From NCBI GenBank assembly GCA_023247935.1, contig JAHFFM010000079.1:1-8310 (forward strand): a stretch of DNA of 8,310 bases, in the 5' to 3' direction. Made by a program: the position numbers and the translations under genes. Below the pieces are notes generated by a model, which was given only the letters and a program-made list of their open reading frames with translations, had not been told where the DNA came from and did no database searches. Of the stretch, positions 6,815-8,310 are shown one piece after another; the first letter of the stretch is position 1, and every line of letters begins with the position of its first letter. The stretch comes from Candidatus Omnitrophota bacterium (GTDB taxonomy: Bacteria > Omnitrophota > Gorgyraeia > 2-02-FULL-51-18).

Positions 6815-6894
6815 ACTACTCATTCTTTCAATTATAAAATTAATTTTATATATTTTTGATAGTTTTTAATTAAAATTAGGGGTGAAACTATGCC

Positions 6895-8049
6895 TTATCT
6901 GAATAAACTCTTCACTTTATTCAGCGTATCCTCAAAATCGTCTTTTCCCTGGTCCAAACCGCCTTCGGAGAACTTTTTTAGGGTGTTTTCAAGCGCGTTG
7001 CCCACATTCCTGAGAACCGTTGTTTTTAAGGACTTCTCAATGGCGCGCCGTATCTTCTCTCGCTTCGCCAGCCCCTGTTCGGAGAGATTCCATTGAAGCG
7101 TGATTTGGAATTTGAGCTTGCCCGCCGAGTCCTTCAAAAAAGAGATAATCTCATTCGCCTTAAGCCCAAAAAGCTGGTCCTGGTCTTCATAACTCTTGAA
7201 ATAAAGCGCGGATAATTCCAAATCCAGATGAGAAGTCAACAGGCTGTCCCGGATCGTAATAGCCGACCGGCAAGTAAGCAGCCCCTCTTCCATATCCGCG
7301 GCCGTTACTTGGGAATAATAAGGTTTAAAATACGGCAAAAACACCTCTGAAGCGCTGAGCATGGCGTCTGTTTCATAATCTTTGAATCGCGTCCATCCGT
7401 TCAATTTAAAGGCGGCTGGTTTCTTTTGCCGGCCTTGAGGCATCAGGGCATCCACCCTATAAAAGGTCTTGTCATCCGAAAACGGGAAAAAAATGTCTTT
7501 TAAATCCGCTTCAATTTTATCCAATTCGATCACAAACCCCGAATCTTGGATGTCATAATCGATAAACTCAAACCGGCTTGCGCCAAAATGAAAATGCCGG
7601 ATGGTAAGCGGTAAATTTGAAGGGTTTTTAGAATTTCCCTGGTTTTCAGCTGCAACGATGGCTTTTTCCGGCGCCTGAATCATGGCATTGGAAAATACGT
7701 GATACATCTTCCCCTGTCGGTGCCGGACAACCACTGATGCCTGTTCCACTTCCACGTTATCCAAAACAAGCTCTTTTTGGGAAAGGCTCAGAGGAGAAAC
7801 GTCCAAACGCACCTTGCCAACGGAAAAGCAAAGTTCTTTGGCAAAAGGCTCCTGAGTCTCAAACACTTGAAAATTTCCGAGCTCAAACGTCCAGGGAAAA
7901 TGATACTGAATGGACTCAATTTTGACCGGCTTATTGATGGAACGCTCAATGGACTGCCGCAGAAAATCCGGAGCTTTTTTGGAAAAATAAAACACGGCGG
8001 CCGAAAACAGCACCGCCAAAATCATAACCGCCAACACCACCCTTTTCAT
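6895..8049 (-). CDS. AsmA/DUF748-like membrane-anchored protein
   Basis: A 384-aa protein with one N-terminal membrane helix (about residues 4-22, preceded by KR) and a long periplasmic part. Short beta-strand phrases such as VKIESIQYHFPWTFELGNFQVFE (40-62, part), VRLDVSPLSLS and LVLDNVEVEQASVVV resemble the N-terminal AsmA/DUF748 pattern. The C-terminal part (LKANEIISFLKD, FQITLQWNLSE, then an amphipathic helix about 325-360) also fits DUF748. Family members are linked to outer-membrane lipid or protein assembly. T2SS GspN is AsmA-related too, so a role beside the secretion genes is conceivable, but order and promoter do not tie it to them. No ribosome site precedes the ATG. It shares one base with the upstream stop (TAATG) and lies between hairpin arms. 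A start at Met9 is possible but would remove the basic residues before the helix. Confidence 0.65.
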   Translation of the reverse strand: MKRVVLAVMILAVLFSAAVFYFSKKAPDFLRQSIERSINKPVKIESIQYHFPWTFELGNFQVFETQEPFAKELCFSVGKVRLDVSPLSLSQKELVLDNVEVEQASVVVRHRQGKMYHVFSNAMIQAPEKAIVAAENQGNSKNPSNLPLTIRHFHFGASRFEFIDYDIQDSGFVIELDKIEADLKDIFFPFSDDKTFYRVDALMPQGRQKKPAAFKLNGWTRFKDYETDAMLSASEVFLPYFKPYYSQVTAADMEEGLLTCRSAITIRDSLLTSHLDLELSALYFKSYEDQDQLFGLKANEIISFLKDSAGKLKFQITLQWNLSEQGLAKREKIRRAIEKSLKTTVLRNVGNALENTLKKFSEGGLDQGKDDFEDTLNKVKSLFR

Positions 8050-8071
8050 TAAAAGGGGACAGCGCCCTTTT
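8040..8071. repeat. Alternating palindrome arms around the AsmA-like start codon (REP-like)
   Basis: Three 7-base arms alternate on the plus strand: CCCTTTT (8040-8046), AAAAGGG (8051-8057) and CCCTTTT (8065-8071). The middle arm can pair with either neighbour. One hairpin has a 7-base loop and covers the last codons of the transposase. The other has a 4-base loop, AATG on the minus strand, that contains the start codon of the AsmA-like gene. Palindromes with a GGGGACAG core at the end of Y1 transposase genes resemble REP-type ends. Confidence 0.55.
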
Positions 8072-8310
8072 CCGTCATTTGCTTTTTTGGTCTTCCAAGA
8101 CTTGCGCGGGCCAATGAACGCCCCAGTTTATTTTCAATTCCCCGAACAAATTCTTCCGTGCCAATTGCAAGCCCCCTCTGTGTTTTAAGTCTGATTTCAA
8201 GGGCCATTTCATGGTCGGGTTCACTCAAATATTCTTTCCATTCGCTTTCAGTCATTTGCAATATTTTGCTTAGCGCTATAATCTGCTTACTCCCTCCAAC
8301 ATGCTCTTTT
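8049..8310 (-). CDS. REP-associated Y1 (IS200-like) transposase, C-terminal part; runs off the right edge
   Basis: The frame is open from the right edge to the stop, giving about 86 codons; a TTG at 8261 is not needed as start because the frame has no stop upstream. The visible part reads VGGSKQIIALSKIL, WKEYLSEPD, then RLKTQRGLAIGTEEFVRGIE, NKLGRSL and GRPKK. That order, with a RTGRPLG-like phrase, an FV-x-x-I/LE segment, LGR and a basic GRPKK tail, is typical of the C-terminus of RAYT transposases, which copy or move short REP palindromes by a tyrosine of the HUH/Y1 domain. The catalytic domain lies outside, so activity cannot be judged. The last residues, EKGAVPF, are encoded by a palindrome. 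The gene may be intact or a relic. Confidence 0.7.
   Translation of the reverse strand, partial: KEHVGGSKQIIALSKILQMTESEWKEYLSEPDHEMALEIRLKTQRGLAIGTEEFVRGIENKLGRSLARASLGRPKKQMTEKGAVPF

Noticed and set aside
6859..6891. Intrinsic terminator after the AsmA-like gene
   Set aside because: The possible 7-bp stem (ATAGTTT/AAACTAT) is almost all A-T with a long loop and no clean T-run. In such AT-rich sequence it can occur by chance.

Overview
The window carries five protein genes of a type II secretion system (T2SS) or closely related type IV pilus-like machine, one large secreted multidomain protein, one small AsmA-like membrane protein and the tail of a REP-type (Y1/IS200-like) transposase. Everything lies on the minus strand, so transcription runs from right to left. 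A T2SS, a signal peptide-bearing adhesin-like protein and an AsmA/DUF748-like protein all point to a diderm (Gram-negative-type) bacterium. The gene order, the GspE subtype and the RAYT-type transposase tail fit uncultured lineages such as Omnitrophota or Elusimicrobiota or a deltaproteobacterium-like group. That placement is an inference with low confidence, because no marker gene is present.

Layout from the upstream (right) side. At 8310-8049 is the C-terminal end of a REP-associated Y1 transposase, open at the window edge. Its last codons contain a small palindrome, and its TAA stop shares one base with the ATG of the next gene. At 8049-6895 is a 384-aa membrane-anchored AsmA/DUF748-like protein. 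A 151-base AT-rich gap holds a good sigma70-type promoter (TTGATA, 17 bases, TAAAAT). It drives an 849-aa secreted protein at 6743-4194: signal peptide, lectin-like beta-sandwich, three Ig/PKD-like repeats and a beta-propeller-like C-terminus. A 135-base gap then holds a perfect 15-bp inverted repeat, a stable UUCG hairpin and a possible second promoter.

From 4058 down to 1 runs gspE-gspF-gspG-gspH-gspI in the classical order, with overlaps or a gap of only 12 bases. The operon continues beyond the left edge, where gspJ/K would be expected. No gspC or gspD is seen ahead of gspE. GspE is the cytoplasmic ATPase, GspF the inner-membrane platform, GspG the major pseudopilin, and GspH/GspI minor pseudopilins. 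Together they would push folded periplasmic proteins through an outer-membrane secretin encoded elsewhere. The 849-aa protein next door is a plausible substrate. The GspE N-terminus carries the tandem 24-residue MshEN pattern associated with cyclic di-GMP binding, so secretion may respond to that messenger.

I do not see a clearly undescribed system. The most unusual points are the possible c-di-GMP input into this T2SS, the pairing of the operon with a lectin/Ig/propeller protein, and a pair of competing hairpins at the AsmA-like gene start, one of which puts the start codon in its loop.
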